Source of the DNA: Pirellulaceae bacterium
Lineage (GTDB): Bacteria > Planctomycetota > Planctomycetia > Pirellulales > Pirellulaceae
DNA: 64,000 nucleotides
Reading direction: 5' to 3'
Assembly: GCA_028280445.1 (NCBI GenBank)
Contig: JANQLU010000093.1
Location: 143,547-207,546 of the forward strand
In this document: positions 17,941-26,455 of the stretch, piece after piece
Numbering within the stretch: position 1 is the stretch's first letter
Layout of the letters: every line of letters starts with the position of its first letter
Translations under genes and position numbers: made by a program
The notes under the pieces: generated by a model
Seen by the model: only the letters and a program-made list of their open reading frames with translations
Database searches by the model: none
Told to the model about the DNA's origin: nothing

Positions 17941-19144
17941 TCCCCCTTCTTCAATGAAACCCGACGCGTTGAATATTGCCCTGTTGATCCGATCTGATAC
18001 GCAATGGCATCGCGATGTATTGCAAGGAATTGCGCAATATGCAAAAGAACAAGGAGGTTGGAATTTTACATTGCCAAAAACGGAATCCAGGGGCGAAGTG
18101 TGGCTGCCAGAAAACTGGCAAGGCGACGGTGTCATATCTCGGATCACTAGCGAAAAACTCGAAGCTGACATTCTCAGCCGGCGATTGAAATGTGTGAACG
18201 TCTCAGGGTTGCAAACGGTGACCGCTAAAATTCCACGAGTGATATGTAGTGAACAGGAAACCGCAATCGTTGCTGCCGAATATCTCCTCAAAAAACGATT
18301 TCACCATTTTGGGTTTGTCGGATTTCCTCCGTGGGAAAACTATTCGAACGTTTTTGAATTCGCGCTGACCGAACAGCTTTCTCGACAGGGTTACAAACTC
18401 CATTGTTATCGACTGGGCGACACCCGACCGATTGGAATCAAAAAAAATGAATTTGTTCAGTGGTTAGTCAAACTTCCCAAACCGATTGCCATCGTCGTCT
18501 GGTCGAGTGTCATGGGACAAACGATTGCCCAAGTATGTTCGGATTGCAAAATCAGCTTGCCCGAGTCGATCTCGATTTTGACCATTGATAATGATGCGGT
18601 TTGGTCGGCGTTGGCCCAAGTCCCGTTATCATACGTGGATCAAACCCCATGTCGGATTGGATATGTGGCGGCAAAATTGCTCAAAGAAAGCATCATTGAT
18701 CGCCAACCCCTGGTTTCGACTTATCTCAAACCGGCGGGTGTTGTCGAACGTGTTTCCACTGCAGCGTCGCCGAGTAACGACCCAACTCTGAATCAGGCCC
18801 TGAAATTGATTCACACGAATATGCACGAATTATCAAACGGTGGCCAGATGATTTCAGTGATCCAGATTGCCCGCCACCTCAAGGTTTCCAAACGTATTTT
18901 GGAAATCAAATTCAAATCCGAATTTGACTGTAGTCCTTCGGAGTATCTCAAGCAGCTTCAGCTCAATTTGGTCGCGCAACTTCTCAAAACAACGTCACTC
19001 AATTTGACGGAGATTGCGAGTAAGTCTGGGTTTGCCTACCCCGAAGTTCTCGTTCGCGCGTTTAAGCGAAAATTCAATGTGACTCCGATTCAATTTCGCC
19101 AACACTGGTCCGACGATTGTTCCGTTGAGAATCAAATGAATTGA
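17927..19144 (+). CDS. Second XylR-like transcription regulator (sugar-binding domain + AraC HTH)
   Basis: 405 residues from ATG 17927, which overlaps the stop of the DUF5690 gene by 14 bases; ATG 17954 is an alternative and neither has a clear ribosome-binding site. Residues about 12-290 resemble the XylR/LacI-type ligand-binding fold (LNIALLIRSDTQWHRDVLQG, ISILTIDNDAVWSALAQVPL, VDQTPCRIGYVAAKLLKES). Residues about 300-400 are an AraC helix-turn-helix pair (MISVIQIARHLKVSKRILEI, LNLTEIASKSGFAYPEVLVR). Clearly paralogous to the regulator at 13690 with the same layout. Position suggests it regulates the transporter-like gene before it and perhaps the phosphoesterase after it; which regulator uses the TGCGAA sites is open. 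Confidence 0.9.
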   Translation: MLQPNPPSSMKPDALNIALLIRSDTQWHRDVLQGIAQYAKEQGGWNFTLPKTESRGEVWLPENWQGDGVISRITSEKLEADILSRRLKCVNVSGLQTVTAKIPRVICSEQETAIVAAEYLLKKRFHHFGFVGFPPWENYSNVFEFALTEQLSRQGYKLHCYRLGDTRPIGIKKNEFVQWLVKLPKPIAIVVWSSVMGQTIAQVCSDCKISLPESISILTIDNDAVWSALAQVPLSYVDQTPCRIGYVAAKLLKESIIDRQPLVSTYLKPAGVVERVSTAASPSNDPTLNQALKLIHTNMHELSNGGQMISVIQIARHLKVSKRILEIKFKSEFDCSPSEYLKQLQLNLVAQLLKTTSLNLTEIASKSGFAYPEVLVRAFKRKFNVTPIQFRQHWSDDCSVENQMN

Positions 19145-19416
19145 TTGGCGAATATTCACAGTGTCAATGCTCTTTGCGCGATTTATCAATGCAAAAAACA
19201 ATGCCACAGATATGATGAATAACGCAACAAGCGGTTCACGGTGGATATCTTTGATAAGATCCCATGTTGTTGCCAGGTATGACATTTCTTTTACGATTGT
19301 TTCCAAGTTTTCGTTTGTTAGTCGCGCTGCGCGATACCTTGAACTGCTTTTGAAAGAATTTGGCGTTTGAGCAACAGTATCTTTTGAAATACCAAATCAC
19401 AAACTCAGGATCTCTC

Positions 19417-21426
19417 ATGAATAAAATAAATCATTCAGAAATAAATCGTTCGGAATTCCTGCGGCTAACGAGTTTGGGCACTGCTGCGGCATTTTTGCCA
19501 ACATCCTGGGCGACCGCTTCGTTACAGCAGCAAAACAACGCACGCCCTGATATTGACTATCGATTCGAAGGGACTCCCAAAGGTTTGCGTCCTTATTTGC
19601 AATCGCCGCGACCAAACTCGATGTGGGTTTCCTGGTGGTCCGATAGCGATGAAAAAACGATTGTCGAATTTGGAGAATCCAAAGACAAACTTGACAACCG
19701 TGTTGAGGGGCGCGTTGACAAAGCCGCTAAAAATTACCATTACCATTTCGTTCAGCTAACTGGGCTCCAACCAAAAACCTGGTACTACTATCGCGCAAAA
19801 ACAGAAAACATGACGTCGGAGGTGTTTCGATTTCGTACGCCTGAAAAGCTCGGTTCCGCGTCTGGGAAATATCGCGTGGTGGTGATCGGTGACAATCAAG
19901 TCATTGACCCCAAACAAAGGCGATATGAGCGGCTTGTCGAGCGGGCAAAGAAAAAAGTCGAAGATTTGTATCGCGTTCCCATCGAAGAAGCAATTGATTT
20001 GGTCGTCATGGTGGGCGATCAAGTCGATGTGGGTACGTTAGAACATTATCGACATCTCCATTTTAAATATTGTGGTTGGATTTCACCGAGCGTTCCGATC
20101 ATGACGAGTATCGGTAATCATGAAACTTACAAGGACGCAGGACTAGCCAACTACAAGCGATTCTTTTTCTACGACAAACTTTCCTGCGCCGGTGTCAAAA
20201 GTCCTCACCCAGAAATTTACAATGCCTATCAATTGGCAAATATTGCATTTGTTCATACTTCCAGCGAACATGGCAACGATCGTCAAACGCAGTGGGTGAA
20301 AAAGCTCAGTGAAGCAGTGCAAAAAGACAAAACCATTGACTGGATGATTAGTATTTGTCATCGCCCCTATCAAGCCGAGCAGTATATCGGCGATATTTCA
20401 ACCTGGCTTCGCAATACGGCGATGGAGATTCTCTCTCAAACTGAAAAACATGTTCTCAATATCGGAGGTCACCATCATTTGTACGCCCGCGGACAAACTC
20501 GTGATTGGCCGGTTTACCATATCATCTCTGGCGGTTCGTCCTGGGATCAGGCTTGGGGGATGTCCAGAGAACAGGACTATGACGATGTGCAAAAGACAAT
20601 CTCGAATTGGGCCTGGCAACTCGTTGAATTTGACCTTGATGAACGCACGATGGATGTTCGTTGTTTTGCCGAGGCAAACCCAAAATTCGACAACAAACGA
20701 AAATGGTCATACAACAGTCGGCAAATCGACCAATTTCATCGAAAGCGCGGGCTTTCCAAACCCAAACGCCCGAAATTGAAAAATAAAGCTTCCGAAACAG
20801 TCAGCCTGCCATATCGATTGCGCAGTACACCGTTTGAAACAACAACGCAGGAAAAACTGAGTTCCACCCAATTTCAACTGTCAGCGGACAAGGAATTTAA
20901 AAAGGTTGTGTTCGACAAAATAATCAATGCTGAAAACATTTATGGGGATACCGGAACTCCCGATTACGTTCCCAAAAACATCAATTCAAAAGTAGATTTG
21001 CTCGAATTCGAGATTCCCAAAGATAGCTTGCCGAACAAGGCCTTTTTTGCGCGGGTGCGCCACCGCGATACCAACGTGCTTTGGTCCGAATGGTCCGATA
21101 TATTTTCATTCCAGGTTTCCGGCAGCACGAATACCGGCATAACGAGTGTTCGGCTAAAAAAAGACTCTTTCACTGTCGGAGAAGACATCGAAGTTATTTT
21201 CGAAAATGCACCAAGCAATCCTCAGGATTGGATTGGAATTTATCGCGATGGCAATACACCGGGAAAACAATCATCGCAATCGTGGAAATATGTCGACCAA
21301 CGAAACGGTACGGTGACGTTGGACAAAAATTTGCCAGCCGGTCATTATTTTGTATGCCTGTTTGCCAACAACGGTTACTCCGAACTCACCAAACGAATTC
21401 GTTTTAAGGTTGTCAAAAAAAAGTAA
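19417..21426 (+). CDS. Exported metallophosphoesterase, purple acid phosphatase-like
   Basis: 669 residues from ATG 19417, six bases after AGGA (19407-19410); a longer in-frame start at 19360 has no ribosome-binding site. The leader FLRLTSLGTAAAFLPTSWAT resembles a Tat leader but lacks a second arginine. Residues about 55-145 form the fibronectin-like domain that precedes purple acid phosphatases (RPNSMWVSWWSDSDEKTIVE, QLTGLQPKTWYYYRAKT). The metal-binding blocks follow: GDNQ (158), GDQVD (200), GNHE (233), CHRPY (about 315) and GGHHHLYARG (about 360). The first block reads GDNQV rather than the usual D-x-D/H form. The 240 carboxyl residues form further beta domains. Substrate unknown. It is 272 bases downstream of the second XylR-like regulator, same strand. 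Confidence 0.85.
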   Translation: MNKINHSEINRSEFLRLTSLGTAAAFLPTSWATASLQQQNNARPDIDYRFEGTPKGLRPYLQSPRPNSMWVSWWSDSDEKTIVEFGESKDKLDNRVEGRVDKAAKNYHYHFVQLTGLQPKTWYYYRAKTENMTSEVFRFRTPEKLGSASGKYRVVVIGDNQVIDPKQRRYERLVERAKKKVEDLYRVPIEEAIDLVVMVGDQVDVGTLEHYRHLHFKYCGWISPSVPIMTSIGNHETYKDAGLANYKRFFFYDKLSCAGVKSPHPEIYNAYQLANIAFVHTSSEHGNDRQTQWVKKLSEAVQKDKTIDWMISICHRPYQAEQYIGDISTWLRNTAMEILSQTEKHVLNIGGHHHLYARGQTRDWPVYHIISGGSSWDQAWGMSREQDYDDVQKTISNWAWQLVEFDLDERTMDVRCFAEANPKFDNKRKWSYNSRQIDQFHRKRGLSKPKRPKLKNKASETVSLPYRLRSTPFETTTQEKLSSTQFQLSADKEFKKVVFDKIINAENIYGDTGTPDYVPKNINSKVDLLEFEIPKDSLPNKAFFARVRHRDTNVLWSEWSDIFSFQVSGSTNTGITSVRLKKDSFTVGEDIEVIFENAPSNPQDWIGIYRDGNTPGKQSSQSWKYVDQRNGTVTLDKNLPAGHYFVCLFANNGYSELTKRIRFKVVKKK

Positions 21427-22090
21427 CGCTGCTTGGTCTAGAGCAGAACGGTGTCTACTGAATGCACAAATTTACAGCTCATTGCCACTTTGCGCAATTG
21501 TATTTTCACGGCAACTGTTGAAAAGCTGTTGATTCATTTTGATGGTAAAACATCATCCAAATTTCTATAGATGAATTGTTGGGAAACGATCGCTTCATAA
21601 GTCGGTGTAAAAGACCGTTGGATGTTGCGCTGATCCAATTTCAGACTTCACGTAACGAACAAACGCCGTTAATTTCATCCGAAATTATTGACATCATTTC
21701 GCAGGTTGCAGGCAAAGTTATTGGAGCGTAATTACATCGTTCGACATCGGATTTCATTTTAAATTTTGCTAATCAATCGGGGCGAAAAAACACTAACAAA
21801 TAGTTGCCTGAAAACTCTCATTTTTTGTCAACAAAATAATTTGGATTTGACCGTACGTGTCCTGGGGAAGGCAAATAATAAGGTAGCGAAATGAATTTGC
21901 GAACAAGAATCGTAACCTCAAAACTGGCCCTGAATTTACCGGGCTGATGATCGCCGGTTTGAAATCGTTGCCGTGAGTCGCACGCACCCTTTGTATTTCG
22001 CAAATGTGTTTTTTTCGATCGATCTGGGCGCAAGGATTGTCGGGCCAGTCGTTGAGCAAGCGAAGGATTGATGTATGGGCCAAAGACATC
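21427..22090. other. Intergenic region, 664 bases
   Basis: No gene supported: the minus-strand frames at 21793-22143 and 21818-22033 have no recognisable features. No repeat of the families found elsewhere and no clear terminator after the phosphoesterase. Confidence 0.55.
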
Positions 22091-22672
22091 ATGACGAATC
22101 CAACTGATACCGACTCAGTACAGTTAGCCAAACAACACCTCAAAGCAATTCAACAAAACAAAACGTGGGTCGAAATCTGGGACTTGATTTATAGTCACCC
22201 CTGGTTTCAGTCTCAGTTGAATGCATGTGTTGCAAAAACGATTTACAAAAATCAACTTCCGAGAGGTTGGAAGGACGATATTCAGCAAGAAGCGGTGTTG
22301 CTGTTTGCCCGAGAAATCAAAAGAAAGCGCGACTTGGGGTTCGATCCGCAAAAAGGCGACTATCGTGCGCTCGTTCTGACTATTTTGCGTCGTTGTTGCC
22401 TTAAAGGAATTCGACAATTCAAACGGACGTTGACGAACAAACCGATTCAGCCAAGTCTCGACGTTGCCGAAGAAACAATTTTTGATGCGGATGAATTGTT
22501 TGATTTTCGCGAAAAAATCAGGCAACTTCCGGAACCTGGCCGAACAATCGTGTTAGCGGTTTGTCATGGTGAACCGATCGAACTCATCGCCCATCGGTTG
22601 GGTCAATCGCCGAGGACCGTATATCGCCATTTGAGAAAATCAAAGAATCAAATTCGCGAAAAATTACTTTAA
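22091..22672 (+). CDS. ECF-type RNA polymerase sigma factor
   Basis: 193 residues from ATG 22091. Region 2 is seen around WKDDIQQEAVLLFAREIKRK and YRALVLTILRRCCLKGIRQF; region 4 at LPEPGRTIVLAVCHGEPIEL with the recognition helix LGQSPRTVYRHLRKSKNQIR. The amino end has an extra 45 residues before region 2. Planctomycete genomes hold dozens of such factors, often paired with FecR/anti-sigma-like membrane proteins. Here the gene is followed immediately (0 bases) by a short convergent frame that looks like the start of such a partner. Targets unknown. Confidence 0.85.
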   Translation: MTNPTDTDSVQLAKQHLKAIQQNKTWVEIWDLIYSHPWFQSQLNACVAKTIYKNQLPRGWKDDIQQEAVLLFAREIKRKRDLGFDPQKGDYRALVLTILRRCCLKGIRQFKRTLTNKPIQPSLDVAEETIFDADELFDFREKIRQLPEPGRTIVLAVCHGEPIELIAHRLGQSPRTVYRHLRKSKNQIREKLL

Positions 22673-22864
22673 TCAATTCGAGCTTGACGAATCTTGGTCA
22701 TCGTTTTCAGCACGAAACAGCTGTTCCATATAGTAACGACGCCACTGGTCGTTTGATTTGATCATGTCATAAACAAACTTGGATGCTTCTTTGGAAAGCT
22801 CCCCTCGAACATAGCTGTCGATGAGTTCTGACATTTCAGAATCCGAGAGGTCTTGGTCGTTCAT
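22673..22864 (-). CDS. Small acidic protein resembling the amino end of FecR-type anti-sigma proteins
   Basis: 63 residues, ATG 22864, ending one base from the stop of the convergent sigma gene. The sequence (LSDSEMSELIDSYVRGELSK, then NDQWRRYYMEQLFRAEND) follows the pattern of the short cytoplasmic helical segment that opens planctomycete FecR/anti-sigma proteins (LIDxYLxGELS...RRYYxEY), but the transmembrane helix and FecR domain are absent. It may be a free-standing anti-sigma segment or a truncated remnant. Convergence with the sigma gene rather than co-direction is unusual. No close ribosome-binding site seen; call rests on composition and pattern. Confidence 0.55.
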   Translation of the reverse strand: MNDQDLSDSEMSELIDSYVRGELSKEASKFVYDMIKSNDQWRRYYMEQLFRAENDDQDSSSSN

Positions 22865-23151
22865 CTGCGGGATTTTCGGTGGATTGCGATATAGCGCAAT
22901 TTTATCAAATCGTTAGGACATGGTTCAAGCTGACATTTTCGATATCACGCGACAAAAATAGGGAACACGTAAATCAGCAAAGGGTCTCGAAATTTAAAAC
23001 AGTGTCGCAGCCTGAAAAACCTTGCTTAAAAAACGGTGGCAGACGAGCACTTGCATCAAGAAGGCAGCAACAAAATCTCAAAAAAACTTTGACACAAATC
23101 GGTGGCTGATTGGCAACGCATAATTGTTCCCTCAATCGATTATTTATAGCC

Positions 23152-23460
23152 ATGATTTCACCAGCCAAAGAAAATCAGATTCGTCAACTCATTGCAAAAG
23201 GGATGTCGCGTCGTCAAGTCGCCGCCGATTTGAAAGTTTCGCGAGATACGGTTGCCCGAGTTTTAAAACGCGAACCACGACCTGTCGAAACAAACGATCC
23301 GCCGATCAACATATTCAGTGGTCCGGTGGGGCGTTGTCCGACATGCGGTGTCAAGGTCTATCTGCCTTGTTTCGCATGTTATATCGAAACTCATCGCAAT
23401 GTTTCCGAGTTGCAAGGCGATGAGCATAACAAAAGCGAACCGGCAACGAACCCGTCTTGA
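23152..23460 (+). CDS. Small helix-turn-helix protein with zinc-ribbon
   Basis: 102 residues from ATG 23152. Residues about 5-45 are a resolvase/Hin-like helix-turn-helix (IRQLIAKGMSRRQVAADLKV then SRDTVARVLKREPRP). A four-cysteine ribbon follows at RCPTCGVKVYLPCFAC, which probably binds zinc. This arrangement (short HTH, linker, CPxCGxxVYxPCxxC) is a family seen repeatedly in planctomycetes and has no assigned function. It is followed directly by GAGGAGAG and the next gene, so the two are an operon. No IS element is nearby, so it is not obviously a transposon accessory gene. Confidence 0.8.
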   Translation: MISPAKENQIRQLIAKGMSRRQVAADLKVSRDTVARVLKREPRPVETNDPPINIFSGPVGRCPTCGVKVYLPCFACYIETHRNVSELQGDEHNKSEPATNPS

Positions 23461-23471
23461 GAGGAGAGAAA

Positions 23472-23927
23472 ATGAACGCATTTTATTCAAATCAATTGTC
23501 TGGAAAATTTGCATTGAAAGACATCGTTTGGGCTGCGCTGGAAAAAATTGGCAGCAAGAACAAAAACCGAGATGCGATTCCAGAGAACTCGGTTCATCAG
23601 GTGGAACTGCGCCTTTCGGGAACGGTTGATGGAGAAAGTTTTGAACAAAGCCTTTCATCGATTGTCAGCATTGGCTCTGATTTACAAAAGGCAACTAGTG
23701 CCATTCCGGATTTGCCAAAACTCATCGCACTCATCTTGGCAAAACTGAATCGTGCGACCCGCGAAAGATTGTTGCAGGATATCCCGAATGAGTTTTTCGA
23801 AAACGATCACGAGATTCCCAACTGCAGCGAAGTCATCGTTGACCAAACCGAACGCATGTTGAAAAAACTGCGGCGCGAAAAACAGATTTTCGTCAAAGGC
23901 CCCGTTCGCTGTGAAACCAGAATGTAA
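23472..23927 (+). CDS. Conserved-looking hypothetical protein
   Basis: 151 residues from ATG 23472, preceded by a strong GAGGAGAG site (23461-23468) that starts right at the stop of the HTH gene. No leader or membrane helix. The middle (VELRLSGTVDGESFEQSLSS) reads as a small beta domain and the rest as helices; the carboxyl part carries many charged residues (QTERMLKKLRREKQIFVKGP). I do not recognise a family. Coupling with the HTH/zinc-ribbon gene suggests a shared process. Confidence 0.75.
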   Translation: MNAFYSNQLSGKFALKDIVWAALEKIGSKNKNRDAIPENSVHQVELRLSGTVDGESFEQSLSSIVSIGSDLQKATSAIPDLPKLIALILAKLNRATRERLLQDIPNEFFENDHEIPNCSEVIVDQTERMLKKLRREKQIFVKGPVRCETRM

Positions 23928-24008
23928 GTGACCTGTGCCCGAGATGCTGCCGAAATAGTAACGCAAGGGCAGCATTGACATAGTTTTCGTAGATCGCGTT
24001 GGTTCATT

Positions 24009-24075
24009 GTGAGCGGCGAGGCGCTAGCCGCCGGTATTCAAGCGGTCCACCGGCGGCTAGCGCTTTGCCGCTCAC
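24009..24075. repeat. Palindromic REP-like repeat (GCTAGCCGCCGG family)
   Basis: Left arm GTGAGCGGCGAGGCGCTAGC continues CGCCGG (24009-24034); right arm CCGGCGGCTAGCGCTTTGCC continues GCTCAC (24050-24075). Arms of 26 bases pair with few mismatches around a 15-base loop. Same family at 38831 and 50455. Confidence 0.9.
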
Positions 24076-24246
24076 ATTTAATCAACACGACCTGATGCCT
24101 CGCCGCTCATATACCGATAAAACCCGGCACAAAATTTCGTAAGCGATTCAACCATTGGATGCATTCAATGTTTAACACATTTTTCTTTTTCTGAGAGATT
24201 CGCCGATTTTGTCTTTCTGGTGACTTGACTCTGCGAAACAATCAGG

Positions 24247-24266
24247 TAGTGTAATTTTGTTCACTA
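24247..24266 (+). promoter_or_regulatory. Candidate SOS (LexA-type) operator upstream of imuA
   Basis: TAGTGTA and TTCACTA form an inverted repeat (one mismatch) around ATTTTG, ending 20 bases before ATG 24286. imuA-imuB-dnaE2 cassettes are LexA-controlled in well-studied bacteria, so a dyad here is a natural candidate. I do not know the LexA motif of this group; identification is by position and symmetry. Confidence 0.45.
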
Positions 24267-24285
24267 TCATTGGTGCGTGGGTCAA

Positions 24286-25014
24286 ATGTCTGTTTTTCCT
24301 GATAAAAACCCTGAAATACTTCGTGTGTTGCAAGCCCGATTGCAAAAAATCTCTTCGCCGCAGCGCCCGTCACAGGCTGTAGAATGTGCGGCACTGACAC
24401 GAATATTTCCCGAAGGAATACCGCGTGGAGGGATTGTCGAATGGTTGGGCGATACCGGAAACGGGGTCACCACACTGTCGTTTTGGATGGCGCAGCAACT
24501 TTGCCAGGACCAGGGGATCATGGTGATTGTGGATCGTCAACAACAGATCTATCCACCCGCACTGACCCCGCTGGGAATCGATCTCAACCGTACCATTTGG
24601 TTGCGGCCTGGTTCACGGCAAGATGAAATTTGGGCATTGATCCAGTGTCTGCGTTGTCCGTCAATCACGGTCGTCTGGAGTTATCTGGAACAACTCAATG
24701 CGCGTGAATACCGCTGTTTACAACTTGCTGCAGAAAGCAACGGTGTTGTTGGTATTTTCTCCCGCCCGACGCGAATTCAAGGCCAACCGACATGGGCCAG
24801 CACGCGGCTTTCTGTAATTCCGCAATTGTCTGGAGAACTCCAGCGATTTGTCATCAAGACCCATCATTGCTGTCAGGGACTGCGCAGCAATGCCGTAACC
24901 ATTGAAAGGGATGCACTCACTGGAAAATTGAGAGAGTGTCATGAAACGTTTCCTGTGCGTCTGGCTACGAGATTGGCCAGTTCACCGGTTAGTCGTCGAG
25001 CAGCCCGAGCTTAA
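24286..25014 (+). CDS. imuA: ImuA-like RecA-related protein of the translesion cassette
   Basis: 242 residues from ATG 24286 (GTG 24277 is an alternative). The RecA/SulA-like core shows FPEGIPRGGIVEWLGDTGNG, where RecA has a Walker A; here the loop reads GDTGNGVTT, without the invariant GKT lysine, so ATP hydrolysis is doubtful. MVIVDRQQQIYPPALTPLGI and DEIWALIQCLRCPSITVVWS are typical of the family. ImuA partners with ImuB and DnaE2 in damage-induced mutagenesis. The 3' end overlaps imuB by 74 bases, and all three genes are on one strand, so one SOS-controlled operon is likely. Confidence 0.88.
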   Translation: MSVFPDKNPEILRVLQARLQKISSPQRPSQAVECAALTRIFPEGIPRGGIVEWLGDTGNGVTTLSFWMAQQLCQDQGIMVIVDRQQQIYPPALTPLGIDLNRTIWLRPGSRQDEIWALIQCLRCPSITVVWSYLEQLNAREYRCLQLAAESNGVVGIFSRPTRIQGQPTWASTRLSVIPQLSGELQRFVIKTHHCCQGLRSNAVTIERDALTGKLRECHETFPVRLATRLASSPVSRRAARA

Positions 25015-26455
25015 AAACCAACCTGTTGTTTTGCATCACCGCGATTCGCGACAACGGCAATTGGTAGTGGCATGCTCATCCAAAGCTCGATCTCTGGGGG
25101 TTTGTGCCGGCATGCCTTTGGCCGATGCAACCACACTGATGGAAGGGCGACAATTTTCGATCTCGCAACATGATCCGGTCGCTGATGAACAAACATTAAC
25201 GGCTATTGCCGATTGGTGCCATCAATTTAGTTCGGTGGTTGCTGTCGATCCGCCTGACAGCCTCTGTTTCGACCTGAATGGAGTCACTCATTTGTTTGGC
25301 GATGAATCCAAACTGGCAAACCATGTTTTAAAAGCGTTTCATGCTCGCGGTTATCGACCCCGGGTCGCGATTGCTGACACCATCAGCGCTGCCTGGGCCG
25401 CGGCTCACTACGGTAAGACATCGTCAACGATTATTCCTGTGGGAAAAACGCAATGGCTCTACCGATTGCCATTGTCCGCTTTGCGCATTCCCACTGACGC
25501 TTTGGAAAAACTGGACCGTTTGGGAGTTCATCGTATCGAACAACTCGTGGAATTATCCCGCAAAAATTTACCATCACGAGTGGGTGACGAAGTGCTGGAA
25601 CGACTGGATTGCTTGATAGGCAATAAAACAGAAATGCTTTGCGGACATCAATCGCTGCCAACGTTCCAGCAACAATGGTTGTTGGATCGATCAACCGATC
25701 ATCTGGAAACCATTCAACATGTTGTTGATGTATTGTTGAGACGATTGGCAAGCCAATTGCGTTGTTATGGCCACGGTGCCATGCAATTGTCAATCTGTTT
25801 TGATTGTATGGCGGATCATTCGGCGACAATGAATATCGGGCTTTATCGTCCCAGTGCCAACAGCACTCATTTCAACAGCCTGTTTCAAATGCAGATGGAA
25901 ACCATCAAACTTCCTGCCGCTGTGGAATGCGTAACGATCACCGCTGATGAAACCGAGCCATTGGAACAATCGCAGCGTTCGTTGTTAGACACAGAAAAAT
26001 CCGCTGACCCCCGGGAGATGGCCAACCTGATCGAAAAACTCAGCAGTCGACTCGGGGCAGAACGTGTGGTCCGGGCTGCATTGATTGACGATTTTCAACC
26101 AGAAAAATCATTTTGTTATCAGTCGTTGACCCAACGAAATGATTCTTTGCCTCCAGACACCAACGTTGCTGAGCAACACGAATGTTTTGTCAATCGACCT
26201 GTACGAATGCTTTTCCCGCCCCAACAGATTGATGTCATTGCCGTGGTCCCGGATGGTCCGCCAGCTCGTTTTTATTATCGCGGTGAACAACGCGTGGTGA
26301 ATTGTTGGGGGCCGGAGCGTCTGGAAACAGCATGGTGGCGCGGTCCGTCGGTAAAACGAGATTACTATCGCGTGGAAACTGAATCGGCCAGTCGTTTCTG
26401 GCTGTTTCGTTGTTTGAGCAAAGGCCAATGGTTTTTACACGGGAGTTTTGATTGA
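24941..26455 (+). CDS. imuB: ImuB, inactive Y-family polymerase adaptor
   Basis: 504 residues. The Y-family fold is clear (LVVACSSKARSLGVCAGMPL, RPRVAIADTISAAWAAAHYG, LDRLGVHRIEQLVELSRKNL), but the active-site acids are lost: the first motif reads FLCVWLRDWPVHRL where a polymerase has a DxD-type metal site, and the second reads CFDLNGVTHLFGDE instead of SxDE. This is the hallmark of ImuB, which does not polymerise but links ImuA, the sliding clamp and DnaE2 at lesions. The carboxyl end (RFWLFRCLSKGQWFLHGSFD) also fits. Start ATG 24941 overlaps imuA by 74 bases; its stop TGA overlaps the dnaE2 ATG by one base (TGATG), implying translational coupling. Confidence 0.93.
   Translation: MKRFLCVWLRDWPVHRLVVEQPELKNQPVVLHHRDSRQRQLVVACSSKARSLGVCAGMPLADATTLMEGRQFSISQHDPVADEQTLTAIADWCHQFSSVVAVDPPDSLCFDLNGVTHLFGDESKLANHVLKAFHARGYRPRVAIADTISAAWAAAHYGKTSSTIIPVGKTQWLYRLPLSALRIPTDALEKLDRLGVHRIEQLVELSRKNLPSRVGDEVLERLDCLIGNKTEMLCGHQSLPTFQQQWLLDRSTDHLETIQHVVDVLLRRLASQLRCYGHGAMQLSICFDCMADHSATMNIGLYRPSANSTHFNSLFQMQMETIKLPAAVECVTITADETEPLEQSQRSLLDTEKSADPREMANLIEKLSSRLGAERVVRAALIDDFQPEKSFCYQSLTQRNDSLPPDTNVAEQHECFVNRPVRMLFPPQQIDVIAVVPDGPPARFYYRGEQRVVNCWGPERLETAWWRGPSVKRDYYRVETESASRFWLFRCLSKGQWFLHGSFD

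Larger units (their letters stand above)
23928..24285. other. Intergenic region, 358 bases
   Basis: Holds the palindromic repeat at 24009-24075 with an extra half-core at 24106-24119 (GCCTCGCCGCTCAT) and the candidate operator of the imuA cassette at 24247-24266. Nothing else seen. Confidence 0.6.

Noticed and set aside
19161..19370. Plus-strand frame between XylR-like and phosphoesterase genes
   Set aside because: Short, no domain, overlapped by an equally open minus frame.
21793..22143. Minus-strand 116-codon frame
   Set aside because: Overlaps the start of the sigma gene and shows no leader, helix or family pattern.
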